DNA of 64,000 nucleotides from the NCBI RefSeq assembly GCF_004341625.1, contig NZ_SLZG01000001.1:744001-808000 (forward strand), written 5' to 3'. Positions 44,195 to 52,523 of this stretch are shown in pieces. This DNA comes from Rhizobium sp. BK376 (GTDB lineage: Bacteria > Pseudomonadota > Alphaproteobacteria > Rhizobiales > Rhizobiaceae). Position numbers and translations under genes: made by a program. The stretch's first letter is position 1. Every line of letters starts with the position of its first letter. Under the pieces are notes generated by a model. That model saw nothing but the letters and a program-made list of their open reading frames with translations. It was not told the DNA's origin and made no database searches.

Positions 44195-45154
44195 TTATCG
44201 TGTCGCCGGAACTGCGTCTTCCTGCTCCTCGTCCGTGCGGCCCGAGAAATAATTGGCGATCAGTGCGCCTGAGATATTGTGCCAGACGCTGAAAATGGCG
44301 CTCGGAACGGCAGCGATGGGCGAGAAATAGGCCGTGGCAAGGGCTGCACCCAGGCCGCTGTTCTGCATTCCGACCTCGATCGCCAATGCCTTGCGCTTGG
44401 TCAGGTTCAGGCCGAAGAGCTTGGCTGCGAAGTAGCCGAACAAATAGCCGAAGCCATTGTGCAGAACGACGATCGCAAAGATCAGCAGGCCCGATTGAGC
44501 GATCGCGCCCTTGCTGGCGCCGACGACGGCGGCGACGATCAGCACGATGCCGACGACGCTGATGATCGGCAACAGCGGCATGGCGCCCTTGACCACGCCG
44601 GGAATGAGCTTCTGGAAGATGAAGCCGAGCGCCAGCGGCAGCAGGATGACCTGTACGATGCTGATGAACATCGACATCGGATCGACCGGAAGATACTGGC
44701 TCGCAAACATCCAGACGAGGAACGGGGTAACGATCGGGGCTGCGAGCGTCGTGACGCTGGTGCAGGCCACGCTCAATGCGACGTCACCCTTGGCGAGATA
44801 GGTCATGACGTTGCTCGAAGTTCCGCCCGGGCAGCACCCAACCAGAATGACGCCGGCTGCGACTTCGGGCGGCATTGGAATGATCCTGGTCAGGATGACG
44901 GCAATCGTCGGCATGATGAGGAAGTGAGCGAAGACGCCGATCGCGACCTCGAACGGGCGCTTCACCAACTCGCGAAAGTCATCGACAGACAGCGTCAGGC
45001 CCATGCCGAACATGATGATGCCGAGCAGCCATACGATATAAGGTGCGACCTGCTTGAACGTGGCTGGAAAAAAGAAACCGAGAACGGCAAACAGAATAAC
45101 CCAGATCGCGAATGTCTTGCCGACAAACGCGGAGAAAGATGCGACAGCCTTCAC
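44195..45154 (-). CDS. BASS-family sodium symporter (bile acid:Na+ symporter-like)
   Basis: A 319-residue inner-membrane transporter with about ten membrane segments. The family text GCCPGGTSSNVMTYLAKGDVALSVACTSVTTLAAP and EVGMQNSGLGAALATAYFSP gives the two crossover regions with the sodium-binding residues. Bacterial members carry organic anions such as pantoate, pyruvate-like acids or bile acids; which one is unknown here. A LacI regulator is encoded 79 bases upstream on the same strand and probably controls it. Confidence 0.9.
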   Translation of the reverse strand: MKAVASFSAFVGKTFAIWVILFAVLGFFFPATFKQVAPYIVWLLGIIMFGMGLTLSVDDFRELVKRPFEVAIGVFAHFLIMPTIAVILTRIIPMPPEVAAGVILVGCCPGGTSSNVMTYLAKGDVALSVACTSVTTLAAPIVTPFLVWMFASQYLPVDPMSMFISIVQVILLPLALGFIFQKLIPGVVKGAMPLLPIISVVGIVLIVAAVVGASKGAIAQSGLLIFAIVVLHNGFGYLFGYFAAKLFGLNLTKRKALAIEVGMQNSGLGAALATAYFSPIAAVPSAIFSVWHNISGALIANYFSGRTDEEQEDAVPATR

Positions 45155-45233
45155 TTGACTCCCCCTGAAAACGTTAACGAAGTCGCTCTACGCCCGGGAA
45201 AACGGGGATTCAAGCATTAACATGAGGGTATCG

Positions 45234-46298
45234 TCATTTTTCGCCGGATAAGGAAGTTGCTGCCAATCCACGCGTCGTTCCGCGTTCCATTACGGTAAAG
45301 CCGAGCTCGATCTTGCCCTCGGCGACCTCGTCATCCTGCATCGCATTCACCAGCATATCGGCGGCACGGTGGCCGATCTCATAGCGCGGGACATGCACCG
45401 TCGTCAGTCCCGGATGGATCGACGACGCGAAGTCCAGATCGTTGAAGCCGCAGATGCCGATCTCTTCAGGCACCCGAATCCCACGACGCTGACATTCGAA
45501 GAGTACGCCGAGCGCAAGATCATCATTGTGGCAAAGGACGCCGTCGATATCGGGGGCCTGGGCGAACAGGCGCTCGAAAAGGCTGCAGCCGAGGCCGACG
45601 CTGGTCGCGCTTGGTTCATTGATGATCAGCGAAGGGTCGAAAAGACCGACCTCCCGCATCACCTCCTCGTAACCCACCTGACGCTGGCGGGCCCGCACAT
45701 CCATGCGGCCGCCGAGAAGCGCGATGCGGCGATAGTTCCTGTCAAGCATGAAGCGGACGGCGCTCTCTGCCGCCACGCGATGCCTGATGCCGACGGCAAG
45801 GGAGTTCGGCTGTTGGCTGAGATCGACGATATGCACGATCGGACAGGGCGCGCGATTGGCAAGCAGTTCGATCTCCTCATAGCGTTCCACACCTATCAGT
45901 ATAAGCCCGGCAGGCTTCTGGGCGAGGAATGCCCGAATGCTGTTCACTTCTTCTTCGGGTTCGTAGCGCGTATTGGCATATTGAATGCGAAGATCGGTCG
46001 GCCGCAACCGCTCCTCGATCCCTAGCATGACGCTGCTGAAAAGCTGCTGGTTGAGCGCGGGGAGAAGGACGCCAACGACACCATTGTTACAGCTGGCAAG
46101 AGCTCGCGCTGCCAGATCGGGTATATAACCCATCTGTTCGATCGCCTCGAGAATGGTCTGCCGCAGTTCCGGGGAGACTTTGTTCGGGTTGCGTAATGCA
46201 CGCGACACGGTGATAGCGCTTACACCGACCTTATTCGCCACATCGCGGAGCTTTACGCGCTCCTTGCGATTTCTTCTCTGTTTCGGCCCCACGCCCAT
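45234..46298 (-). CDS. LacI family transcriptional regulator (GntR/PurR-like)
   Basis: A 354-residue LacI-type repressor. The DNA-binding domain reads VKLRDVANKVGVSAITVSRALRNPNKVSPELRQTI, with hinge YIPDLAARALASCNNGVVGVLLP; the periplasmic-binding-like sensor follows and ends in the FNDLDFASSIHPGLTTVHVPRYEIGHRAADML signature typical of gluconate-type members. It is upstream of the BASS transporter, on the same strand, so a carboxylate or sugar acid is a likely inducer. Confidence 0.92.
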   Translation of the reverse strand: MGVGPKQRRNRKERVKLRDVANKVGVSAITVSRALRNPNKVSPELRQTILEAIEQMGYIPDLAARALASCNNGVVGVLLPALNQQLFSSVMLGIEERLRPTDLRIQYANTRYEPEEEVNSIRAFLAQKPAGLILIGVERYEEIELLANRAPCPIVHIVDLSQQPNSLAVGIRHRVAAESAVRFMLDRNYRRIALLGGRMDVRARQRQVGYEEVMREVGLFDPSLIINEPSATSVGLGCSLFERLFAQAPDIDGVLCHNDDLALGVLFECQRRGIRVPEEIGICGFNDLDFASSIHPGLTTVHVPRYEIGHRAADMLVNAMQDDEVAEGKIELGFTVMERGTTRGLAATSLSGEK

Positions 46299-46673
46299 GC
46301 TCTTTCCCGGCGCCCCATGGAGACGCCGCCGACGCTCCGACTTCTACTGGACCGCATGACCATTCGAATCGGGCGCACCCCTACTTGCACATTTTAGAAA
46401 TGACTTGAGCCCGGACTAAAGTCCAAACATGTAACCCACACAAATCTGCCTCACGCACTTGTCTACGTTCAACGCGAAAAATAGATCACACAATGGACGA
46501 AAAATTGCGTGGGCGAGACAATTTTCCAGCATTCGCGCGCCTTTGCTCGTCAAAGTCAGCTTCGCTGAATGTTTCGCGGACAAACAAAATGTGTTGGCAC
46601 TGGGGCGTGAGTTAGGTTTCTCCCCGGGCTTTGACACTGGCGTTTCACATACTGCCTGCTATACAATCCACCT
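46299..46673. other. Non-coding region upstream of the LacI regulator gene
   Basis: About 375 bases without a supported gene. The only symmetric element seen is GGACT-AA-AGTCC (46413-46424), a short palindrome that could be an operator. A TTGACA at 46631 has no partner at the right distance. The middle part is AT-richer than its surroundings. Confidence 0.4.
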
Positions 46674-47042
46674 ATGATGTCGGAACGAGTCCTTAAGATT
46701 GCAGCCTGGGGTTATGTCATCGCGCTGGTCGCGCTGACACTGGCGCATCTCAATCTTCAGGCCGAGATCGGTAATCCTTTCAACGTGTACAGGATCGTCG
46801 CGCTTTGCGTGGCCGGTATGTTGGCGCGGATTGCCTATCCATTCGCACCATCGGGCGCGTGCCTGATGATGATCGCCGGCGTCTTCGGCCTCGGGGTGGC
46901 GCACCTCTTTGCCAACGGCACTTATGGATATCCGCTGGATATCATCGCAAACATGGCTGCCGGCCTATGGGGTGTCCTGCTGGGTGCGGGAATTAACCGG
47001 ATGCGGATGTCCTCGGATGGCAAGCGAAGCCTGTTGCAATAG
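46674..47042 (+). CDS. Small polytopic membrane protein (VanZ-like)
   Basis: A 122-residue protein with about four membrane segments (WGYVIALVALTLAHL, IVALCVAGMLARIAY, CLMMIAGVFGLGVAHLFA, DIIANMAAGLWGVLLGAGIN). The RLS-like pattern and pattern of a PLDIIANMAAGLWG segment suggest a VanZ-like small membrane protein, but the match is weak. A second in-frame ATG follows at once. Not linked to a neighbour. Confidence 0.6.
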   Translation: MMSERVLKIAAWGYVIALVALTLAHLNLQAEIGNPFNVYRIVALCVAGMLARIAYPFAPSGACLMMIAGVFGLGVAHLFANGTYGYPLDIIANMAAGLWGVLLGAGINRMRMSSDGKRSLLQ

Positions 47043-47123
47043 TCAACCGTGTCGCGCCGCATCGATCGAAGCCGAGGTCAGATAGAAAAAGCAGTATCCC
47101 GCGTCGCGTTACGGGAGGGCACT

Positions 47124-47261
47124 ATGCAAGTTCGTGAATGGCATATCGGCCTTGCGGTCGTCGTTGCGGCCGTGGCTTTCTACGTCGCACTCATGGTGCC
47201 GATGAGCGGCCAGGCGCCGCAGCGCGGCATGCAGCCGCCACAACATTCAGCACAGAAATAG
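47124..47261 (+). CDS. Small single-pass membrane protein
   Basis: A 45-residue protein (MQVREWHIGLAVVVAAVAFYVALMVPMSGQAPQRG, then a glutamine-rich tail). GGGAGGG stands seven bases upstream of the ATG. One transmembrane helix (about residues 8-27) and a Pro/Gln-rich outer tail. The size and the lack of a family make this a hypothetical small membrane protein. Confidence 0.6.
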   Translation: MQVREWHIGLAVVVAAVAFYVALMVPMSGQAPQRGMQPPQHSAQK

Positions 47262-47318
47262 CTAAGATTACGAAAGGCCGGCTGACCGGTCTTTCTGCCA
47301 AACTCTTTCATTTCCATT

Positions 47319-47666
47319 TTACTGCGGACAATTGGAGGACGCGGCAGGATTGTTTGCCTGGTCCTGCTTCATGGCGGTCGTGTTCTTGTTGGTGACCATG
47401 CCGTTGCAATCCTGGGACTTGCCTCCGCCACTGGGCGAACCATTGCCACTGTTCATGTCATTCGATGTGCTGCCTGTCGTACTCGAATCTGTCCCACTGG
47501 TCCCATTGGCTCCATTTCCGTTGTCGCCGCTGGTGCTGGAACCGGACTGGCCGGTGCCCTGCCCGGAACCACCGGCGCCTGAACCGCTGGTGCCCGAGCT
47601 CTGGGCCATCGCAGCGGTTGCCATGCCGACGGATAGCGCGGATACAGCAAGAATTTTCAAAAACAT
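47319..47666 (-). CDS. Secreted Gly/Ser-rich low-complexity protein
   Basis: A 115-residue protein with a signal peptide (MFLKILAVSALSVGMATAAMA, cleavage before QSSG) and a mature part made of Gly, Ser, Thr and Asn, then DCNGMVTNKNTTAMKQDQ and a C-terminal SSNCPQ. The two cysteines could form a disulfide. It is likely exported; similar short proteins occur in rhizobia but I do not know a role. It is convergent with the small membrane protein gene. Confidence 0.7.
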   Translation of the reverse strand: MFLKILAVSALSVGMATAAMAQSSGTSGSGAGGSGQGTGQSGSSTSGDNGNGANGTSGTDSSTTGSTSNDMNSGNGSPSGGGKSQDCNGMVTNKNTTAMKQDQANNPAASSNCPQ

Positions 47667-47922
47667 AGGGTTTCTCCTATCATTGTCCTGGGGGCTTACG
47701 ACAGGCTAACTTCCGCCTCCGCGGGATGTTCCTAATTTTCCTGAATCGAAGAGAAGCCCTGACGGGATGCCGAGGTGCCCGCAGCGCCGACTCTCAAGGC
47801 CGCCTCATCGCCTTGAAACGGCTGCGGCTGTTCTACAAAAACTGTCATGTTCCTATCATGTTATCGCCCTAGACAACCCAAGGCTCCATTTTTGACCATG
47901 GATTTTGACGGAGGATATTATT

Positions 47923-49413
47923 ATGAAACACGTACGTTCGACTTCATTGTCGCTGCTGCCCGCAGCGCTTGCCTTCCTGCTCGCCACGACCGCCGTTTCG
48001 TTTGCCGACAGTTCCGTCACGATCGATGGCACCACATTCGTCAACAAGGGCCGCGTCGGCATCGGTCGTATTCCGGCCAACCAGCGCGACAAGTTCGGCG
48101 AGACCTTCGGCTCCGGTTCCGGCATGTCGGTCGATGCCAAGAGCTGGACGCGCGACGGCGACACCTACAAGGGCTCTCTCTGGCTGCTGCCGGATCGCGG
48201 CTATAACGCCGTCGGCACGACCGATTATCGCCCCCGCATCAACACGATCGACATCCAGCTGACGCCGGTCGCGCCGGGCACCACGCCCAGCGCCGACAAG
48301 CAGCAGTCGAGCGTTCAGGCCAAGCTTGCCGATACCCTGATGCTGGTGGACGACAAGGGTGCGGATACGACCGGCCTCGATCCGATGGATGGCGTTCGTC
48401 CGGCCGCCGGCGGCATGCCCGATCTGCCGCAGGCCCCGAACGGCAAGATTTCGCTCGACAATGAAGCAATCGTCCGCCTGCCTGACGGTGGCATGTTCAT
48501 CAGCGACGAATACGGCCCCTATATCTACCGCTTCTCCGCCGACGGTCATCTGGTTTCGGCCACGCAGCCGCCGGCAGCGCTGCTGCCGATGCGCAAGGGC
48601 AAGCTGAGCTTCGCCTCCAACAACCCCGGCCCCGGCGAAACGGCGCCCACCCCGAAGGATCCGGATACCGGCCGCCAGAACAACCAGGGTCTGGAAGGCA
48701 TGTCGATGACACCTGACGGCAAGTTCCTGATCGCGGTCCTTCAGTCGGCAACGCGCCAGGACGGCGGCGATTCCGGTTCCACCCGCCAGAACACCCGTGC
48801 GCTCGTCTACGATGCCGCCGATCTTAACCACCTCAAGCTGGTTCACGAATATGTCGTGCCGCTTCCGGTCTTTACCGATGCCAAGGGCAAGAAGGCCGTC
48901 GCCGCCCAGAGCGAAGTGCTGGCGCTTTCGCCGACCTCCTTCCTCATGCTCGCTCGCGACAGCGGCAATGGCTACGGCCAGCCGGGCGACAAGTCGCTCT
49001 ATCGCAGCATCGATATCGTCGACGTATCCGCCGCAACGGACATCGCCGGCACCGATTTCGACGGCGTAAAGCCGGTTGCGCCGAAGGGCGTCGTCGACCC
49101 CTCCGTCAAGCCGGCGACGCTGACGCAGTTCATCGACATCAACGACAGCGCCGATCTCGCACGCTTCGGCCTGCACAACGGCGCACCGAACGACCGCAAC
49201 AACCTGTCGGAAAAGTGGGAAGCCATGGGCATCGCCAAGGTTATCGATCCGAACCTGCCGAACGATTACTTCCTGTTCGTCGCCAATGACAACGACTTCC
49301 TGACCCAGGATGGCTTCCAGGTCGGCACGGCCTACAAGGGCGACGGCGGTGCTGATGTCGACACGATGTTCCAGGTCTTCCAGGTCACCCTGCCGGGCTT
49401 TTCGGCCAAGTGA
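47923..49413 (+). CDS. Esterase-like activity of phytase family protein, exported
   Basis: A 496-residue periplasmic protein from ATG 47923, with GGAGG eight bases upstream and a signal peptide (MKHVRSTSLSLLPAALAFLLATTAVSFA). The mature part carries the beta-propeller text YRFSADGHLVSATQPPAALLP and LEGMSMTPDGKFLIAVLQSATRQDGGDSG of the esterase-like phytase family (PF13449 type), which includes putative phosphoesterases. It is probably involved in phosphate scavenging but this is by family. A strong terminator follows. Confidence 0.9.
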   Translation: MKHVRSTSLSLLPAALAFLLATTAVSFADSSVTIDGTTFVNKGRVGIGRIPANQRDKFGETFGSGSGMSVDAKSWTRDGDTYKGSLWLLPDRGYNAVGTTDYRPRINTIDIQLTPVAPGTTPSADKQQSSVQAKLADTLMLVDDKGADTTGLDPMDGVRPAAGGMPDLPQAPNGKISLDNEAIVRLPDGGMFISDEYGPYIYRFSADGHLVSATQPPAALLPMRKGKLSFASNNPGPGETAPTPKDPDTGRQNNQGLEGMSMTPDGKFLIAVLQSATRQDGGDSGSTRQNTRALVYDAADLNHLKLVHEYVVPLPVFTDAKGKKAVAAQSEVLALSPTSFLMLARDSGNGYGQPGDKSLYRSIDIVDVSAATDIAGTDFDGVKPVAPKGVVDPSVKPATLTQFIDINDSADLARFGLHNGAPNDRNNLSEKWEAMGIAKVIDPNLPNDYFLFVANDNDFLTQDGFQVGTAYKGDGGADVDTMFQVFQVTLPGFSAK

Positions 49414-49462
49414 GGGATAGGATATCGGCGGATGGCACGAGCCTCCGCCGATAGCGAACAAC

Positions 49463-49501
49463 AAAAAGGGCGCTCGACCCGGATGGGGAGCGCCCTTTTT
49501 T
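49463..49501. terminator. Terminator after the esterase-like phytase gene
   Basis: AAAAAGGGCGCTC (49463-49475) pairs perfectly with GAGCGCCCTTTTT (49489-49501) across a 13-base loop, followed by a T-rich run. It lies 50 bases after the stop of the gene at 47923-49413. Because both flanks are T/A runs it could act in both directions. Confidence 0.85.
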
Positions 49502-49662
49502 ATCCCGGACGGCGAACGCTAGCCTGACTTCGAAAAGTCGGCTCGGCAGGCTGTCGATACGGGCAATGACCGGGAAGTAGCGATAGTGCCTGACATATTC
49601 AAGAGCCTAGCTCATTTTTTCGGGCGAAAGCCGAAAGCGTCAGGGCTGGTGTGCAAAAAAGC

Positions 49663-49704
49663 GTCTTGGGTAGGTAGTCTTAGGCAGGTAGTCTTGGGCG
49701 GTTG
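49663..49704. repeat. 14-bp tandem repeat, three units
   Basis: Three adjacent 14-base units: GTCTTGGGTAGGTA, GTCTTAGGCAGGTA and GTCTTGGGCGGTTG, the third diverged. Period is exact over 42 bases. It lies about 50 bases after the stop of the small gene on the opposite strand (49753-49914). Function unknown. Confidence 0.75.
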
Positions 49705-49752
49705 GCCGCAGGCTGCCGACGGAAGAGCCCGTCGGCAGTAGGCTTGCTGCGC

Positions 49753-49914
49753 TTAGCGGCAGACTTTTTCCTTGCTGATGACCCAGTGGCCATGAACGCG
49801 GTGCTTGACAGTCTTCACGACGCAATGGTGGTGCATCGGTGCAGCCTCAGAAGGCGTGGAGATAGCTGCGAAGGAGGCAAGAGCGACTGCCGAAGCAATG
49901 ATCAGGTTCTTCAT
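49753..49914 (-). CDS. Small secreted protein with His-rich segment
   Basis: A 53-residue gene. It has a signal peptide (MKNLIIASAVALASFAAIST, then PSEAAP with cleavage near there) followed by MHHHCVVKTVKHRVHGHW and VISKEKVCR. The mature part is about 28 residues with two cysteines and several histidines (HHHC, HxH), so metal or disulfide chemistry in the periplasm is possible. AAGGA precedes the ATG by seven bases. Confidence 0.75.
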   Translation of the reverse strand: MKNLIIASAVALASFAAISTPSEAAPMHHHCVVKTVKHRVHGHWVISKEKVCR

Positions 49915-50044
49915 TGTGGGGTCCTTTTAAAATAGACACTGCGCTCGCTATGGCGCCTGACGTAAATGGGCCGTCATGGTTAACGTAAAGTGAAAGCGGA
50001 AACACGTTATCGTGATATCATATGACAATAACTATCCGGGCAGG

Positions 50045-50293
50045 CTACCGGGTCGGTAGCGGCGGAACGATTATCGTCTGCTGATCCCCGCGGGCGCAAT
50101 CGAGATCTTTTTCATCGATTTTTCGAATCGAAATCTCGAAGCTTCCAACAAGATTCCCATCGTCCGTCACGTTGGACAGGGTGATATTCAGCTCCGCAGT
50201 CTGCTCTCGCAATGCTTTCGCCACGAGTTCATAGGCTGCAATAGCCGTCTTTTCGGGAAGGATCTCGACGGGGACGATCTTGGATAAAGGCAT
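50045..50293 (-). CDS. Hypothetical small protein
   Basis: An 82-residue frame from ATG 50293 (MPLSKIVPVEILPEKTAIAAYELVAKALREQTAELNITLSNVTDDGNLVGSFEISIRK). The sequence is non-repetitive with sensible amino acid composition. The longer frame to 50506 crosses a terminator and is not used. Start is uncertain: a TTG slightly upstream is possible. No family recognised. Confidence 0.45.
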   Translation of the reverse strand: MPLSKIVPVEILPEKTAIAAYELVAKALREQTAELNITLSNVTDDGNLVGSFEISIRKIDEKDLDCARGDQQTIIVPPLPTR

Positions 50294-50450
50294 AGCAATC
50301 TCGATCAAGATTATGCCCCCCGGCAGACCACCCTTATAACAGCACCAACTTCCCTTGGGAATGGTACGCACGTCACATAGATGCAACAAATAGTATTCGC
50401 ACGGAAAATTGATCGCGCGCCTGCCGCGGAAAAACCGATGGGCAGAAATG

Positions 50451-50476
50451 AAAAAAGCCCGCTTTCGCGGGCTTTT
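50451..50476 (-). terminator. Terminator downstream of tRNA-Pro
   Basis: On the minus strand AAAAGCCCGC-GAAA-GCGGGC is followed by a run of T. It begins a few bases after the 3' end of the tRNA-Pro at 50481, so it should end that transcript. Confidence 0.85.
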
Positions 50477-50480
50477 CGGC

Positions 50481-50557
50481 TGGTCGGAGTGGAGTGATTC
50501 GAACACTCGACCCCCACGTCCCGAACGTGGTGCGCTACCAGACTGCGCTACACTCCG
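50481..50557 (-). tRNA. tRNA-Pro (anticodon CGG)
   Basis: On the minus strand the 77-nt sequence begins CGGAGTGTAGCGCAG and ends with CACTCCGACCA, with CCA encoded. The acceptor stem CGGAGTG/CACTCCG pairs fully; the D-arm GCGCAGTCTGGTAGCGC, the anticodon stem CCACG/CGTGG with loop TTCGGGA (anticodon CGG, reading CCG) and the T-arm GTCGAGTGTTCGAATCACTCC are normal. No adjacent integrase or duplicated 3' end is seen. Confidence 0.97.
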
Positions 50558-50848
50558 TGACCAGCGGCGCCTCTATAGACCGGGCATTTTTTCTGCGCAA
50601 GCACCAAAATCGAAAAGACGTTTGATTCCTGTCAAAAAAATCAGTGTGAAAATCGGTGGCACTGTGCGCCGTCGAAACCGCTAAAGTGCGCTAGTCGCAA
50701 CACCCTAAGCAAATTCTTCGTGATCGTTCGTATTGCAATTTTCTTTTGCCGGCTTTGGCGCTAAAGCGCTTTGTGGGACAGGCGGAAGCAGTGCGGGACA
50801 GCGCGCTTCCTATGGTCGAATGCGCGAAAAAAGCTCAAGGACGACACG

Positions 50849-51262
50849 ATGAATATCCGCATGACTTCCGCGGCAGGGCTGATGCTGGCCCTCGCCGGAT
50901 GCACCACCATTCCTTCGATCCCGGCGATGAAGGCCGATCCGATTGCCGAGCGCTGGGTCGGCAAGTCGGCCGGTGGCTTCTTCGCCGCCTATGGCCCGCC
51001 GATCTCCGACCATGACGAAGGCGACGGCCGCGTCTACAACTGGCGTGGCGGCTACAAGAACGTGAAGGTTGCCGCACGCCCTGCCGCCGACGGCAAGAAG
51101 GCTACCGGCGCCCGCACGCTCTATCTCAGCTGCAAGGCCGACATTCAGACCGATTCGAACTACGTCATCCGCTCCATCCACATCCTCGGCGACGTGCCCG
51201 GCGTCAACGGCCCATCCTACTGCGCCGAACTGCTGGCACCGACGGAACCCGCCAAGAGCTGA
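50849..51262 (+). CDS. Hypothetical lipoprotein
   Basis: A 137-residue protein. ATG 50849 follows AAGGACGACACG and gives MNIRMTSAAGLMLALAGCTT, a signal with lipobox LAGC and C18 as the lipidated residue. The mature part (SAGGFFAAYGPPISDHDEGDGRVYNWRGGYKN and later CKADIQTDSNYVIRSIHILGD and SYCAELL) resembles a rhizobial lipoprotein family of unknown function. Two cysteines suggest a disulfide. A hairpin terminator follows. Confidence 0.8.
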   Translation: MNIRMTSAAGLMLALAGCTTIPSIPAMKADPIAERWVGKSAGGFFAAYGPPISDHDEGDGRVYNWRGGYKNVKVAARPAADGKKATGARTLYLSCKADIQTDSNYVIRSIHILGDVPGVNGPSYCAELLAPTEPAKS

Positions 51263-51291
51263 TTTCCGCGCAAATCGGGGATGCGATTTTT

Positions 51292-51323
51292 ACGGGCGGC
51301 CTGAGAGGGCCGCCTGTTTTTTT
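51292..51323 (+). terminator. Terminator after the lipoprotein gene
   Basis: GGCGGCC-TGAGA-GGGCCGCC is followed by TGTTTTTTT. It starts about 30 bases after the lipoprotein stop and shows the normal GC-rich stem and T run. Confidence 0.85.
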
Positions 51324-51429
51324 GAGGATGAAGGGCCGCGCACCTCATGAAGCGAGCGAGAACGACGCGAGTGCAAGTTGCAGTCGTGAGCGGGCCTTGC
51401 CCTTGCTTCCGGAGCTGATAGCTTTGGGC

Positions 51430-51948
51430 ATGCATCAAAATATTGAAATTCCGGAGCCCTTCTTCATTACCGAAACTGACGGTTGGTCGGTCAACCACAG
51501 GATCAACTCTTTCCTTCCCGGCTACCTGATGGTCAGTTCCAAGACGTTTACCAACGATCTGAGCGAGCTGTCGAAGGAAGCATTGTCGTCGCTCGGTCCG
51601 CTGCTCGCCCGGGCGCAGGACGTGTTGAAGCGCAATCTACAGGCGGAGCGGGTTTACATCGGCCGCTACGGACACACGCCCGGCTACCCGATCCACTTTC
51701 ATGTCATCCCGATATATCAATGGGTCGAGGAACTGTTCTGGAATGACAACCGATATCGGTTGCTCCAGACCTTCACTAATGGAGCGGGAGAGTCAGCGAC
51801 CGATGGAGCGGAGATGACGTTGTTCGTCTGGAGGGAGTTTTGTGAACGGCCGGACCCGCCTCCGATCAAGGGACCGTCCATTGCAGACGTCATCAGCCTT
51901 CTGCGACTCGTTATGCCTCTACAGAGTGGCGAGCAGGCTGCTTCGTAG
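51430..51948 (+). CDS. HIT family hydrolase-like protein (atypical)
   Basis: A 172-residue histidine-triad-like protein. The catalytic segment is GYP87-I-H89-F-H91-VIP: the second and third histidines of the HxHxH triad are kept, but the first is replaced by proline. H89 corresponds to the nucleophile of HINT/Fhit enzymes. SFLPGYLMVSSKTFTNDLSELS resembles the usual N-terminal HIT text. Start at 51430 is a choice among several; TTG at 51424 is possible. Family members hydrolyse adenylated or dinucleotide substrates. Confidence 0.7.
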   Translation: MHQNIEIPEPFFITETDGWSVNHRINSFLPGYLMVSSKTFTNDLSELSKEALSSLGPLLARAQDVLKRNLQAERVYIGRYGHTPGYPIHFHVIPIYQWVEELFWNDNRYRLLQTFTNGAGESATDGAEMTLFVWREFCERPDPPPIKGPSIADVISLLRLVMPLQSGEQAAS

Positions 51949-51986
51949 TGGCGAAAGTTCAGAGATATATGACGACGGAGAAAACG

Positions 51987-52061
51987 TGGCTGGGGCGCCA
52001 GGATTCGAACCTGGGAATGCCGGTACCAAAAACCGGTGCCTTACCGCTTGGCGACGCCCCA
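51987..52061 (-). tRNA. tRNA-Gln (anticodon TTG)
   Basis: On the minus strand a 75-nt sequence starts TGGGGCGTCGCCAAGCGG and ends with CGCCCCAGCCA, CCA encoded. The anticodon stem CCGGT/ACCGG has the loop TTTTGGT (anticodon TTG), and the T-arm CCAGGTTCGAATCCTGG pairs fully. It lies after the HIT gene, 39 bases beyond its stop. Confidence 0.97.
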
Positions 52062-52210
52062 TCGCTTGAACAGGCAGCTGTTGCCGTCAAATCGACGCCT
52101 GATTAGCAAAGGTCGCATCGGCTCACAATCCTTAAGTTTTGAAGCGACCCATATTTCTGTAGGAGCGCCGGCCCACTATAGTAGGTTTCCACCGATCCCA
52201 TGGAGACATG

Positions 52211-52507
52211 ATGAGCCAGTATAGCGCCCGCCCGCCTGTAATTGCGACCACGCTCGTCGACGACGCCGTCGTCAGGATCATTCGATGGGATTTCGAGCCG
52301 GGGGCGGATACCGGGCGTCATGTGCATGGGCTCGGCTATGTCGTCGTGCCGATGACCGATTGCAGTTTTCTGATCGAGGATGCGGAAGGCAGCCGCAGGG
52401 TCGATATCGCCAAGGGCGCCGCCTATCGGCGCGATGCGGGCATCGAGCACAATGTAGTCAATGCCGGCACTGAGCCCATGTCCTTCATCGAAATCGAATA
52501 CAAATAG
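52211..52507 (+). CDS. Cupin-fold protein
   Basis: A 98-residue cupin. The text VVRIIRWDFEPGADTGRHVHGLGYVVVPMTDCSFLIED contains the G(X)5HxH metal-binding motif (H-V-H) and AGIEHNVVNAG the second motif (H). Single-domain cupins bind a metal and a small ligand. Start 52211 was chosen because GGAG is five bases upstream. It is 16 bases ahead of the MBL hydrolase gene, in the same operon. Confidence 0.8.
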   Translation: MSQYSARPPVIATTLVDDAVVRIIRWDFEPGADTGRHVHGLGYVVVPMTDCSFLIEDAEGSRRVDIAKGAAYRRDAGIEHNVVNAGTEPMSFIEIEYK

Positions 52508-52523
52508 GAAGTACGCTTCATTC

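Larger units (their letters stand above)
49414..49752. other. Non-coding region with terminator and tandem repeat
   Basis: About 340 bases without a gene. It holds the phytase-family gene's terminator (49463-49501), then a stretch of no obvious feature, then a 14-bp tandem repeat (49663-49704) just before the end of the opposite-strand small gene. Confidence 0.6.

Noticed and set aside
46631..46665. Promoter TTGACA with TATACA before the small membrane protein gene
   Set aside because: The spacer is 23 bases, too long for a sigma-70 promoter.
50294..50506. N-terminal extension of the small minus-strand gene
   Set aside because: It runs across the terminator and reaches the tRNA-Pro, so it is unlikely to be translated.
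50481..50557. tRNA-Pro as integration site of an island
   Set aside because: No integrase or duplicated tRNA end is seen nearby, and the genes on both sides look like chromosomal background.
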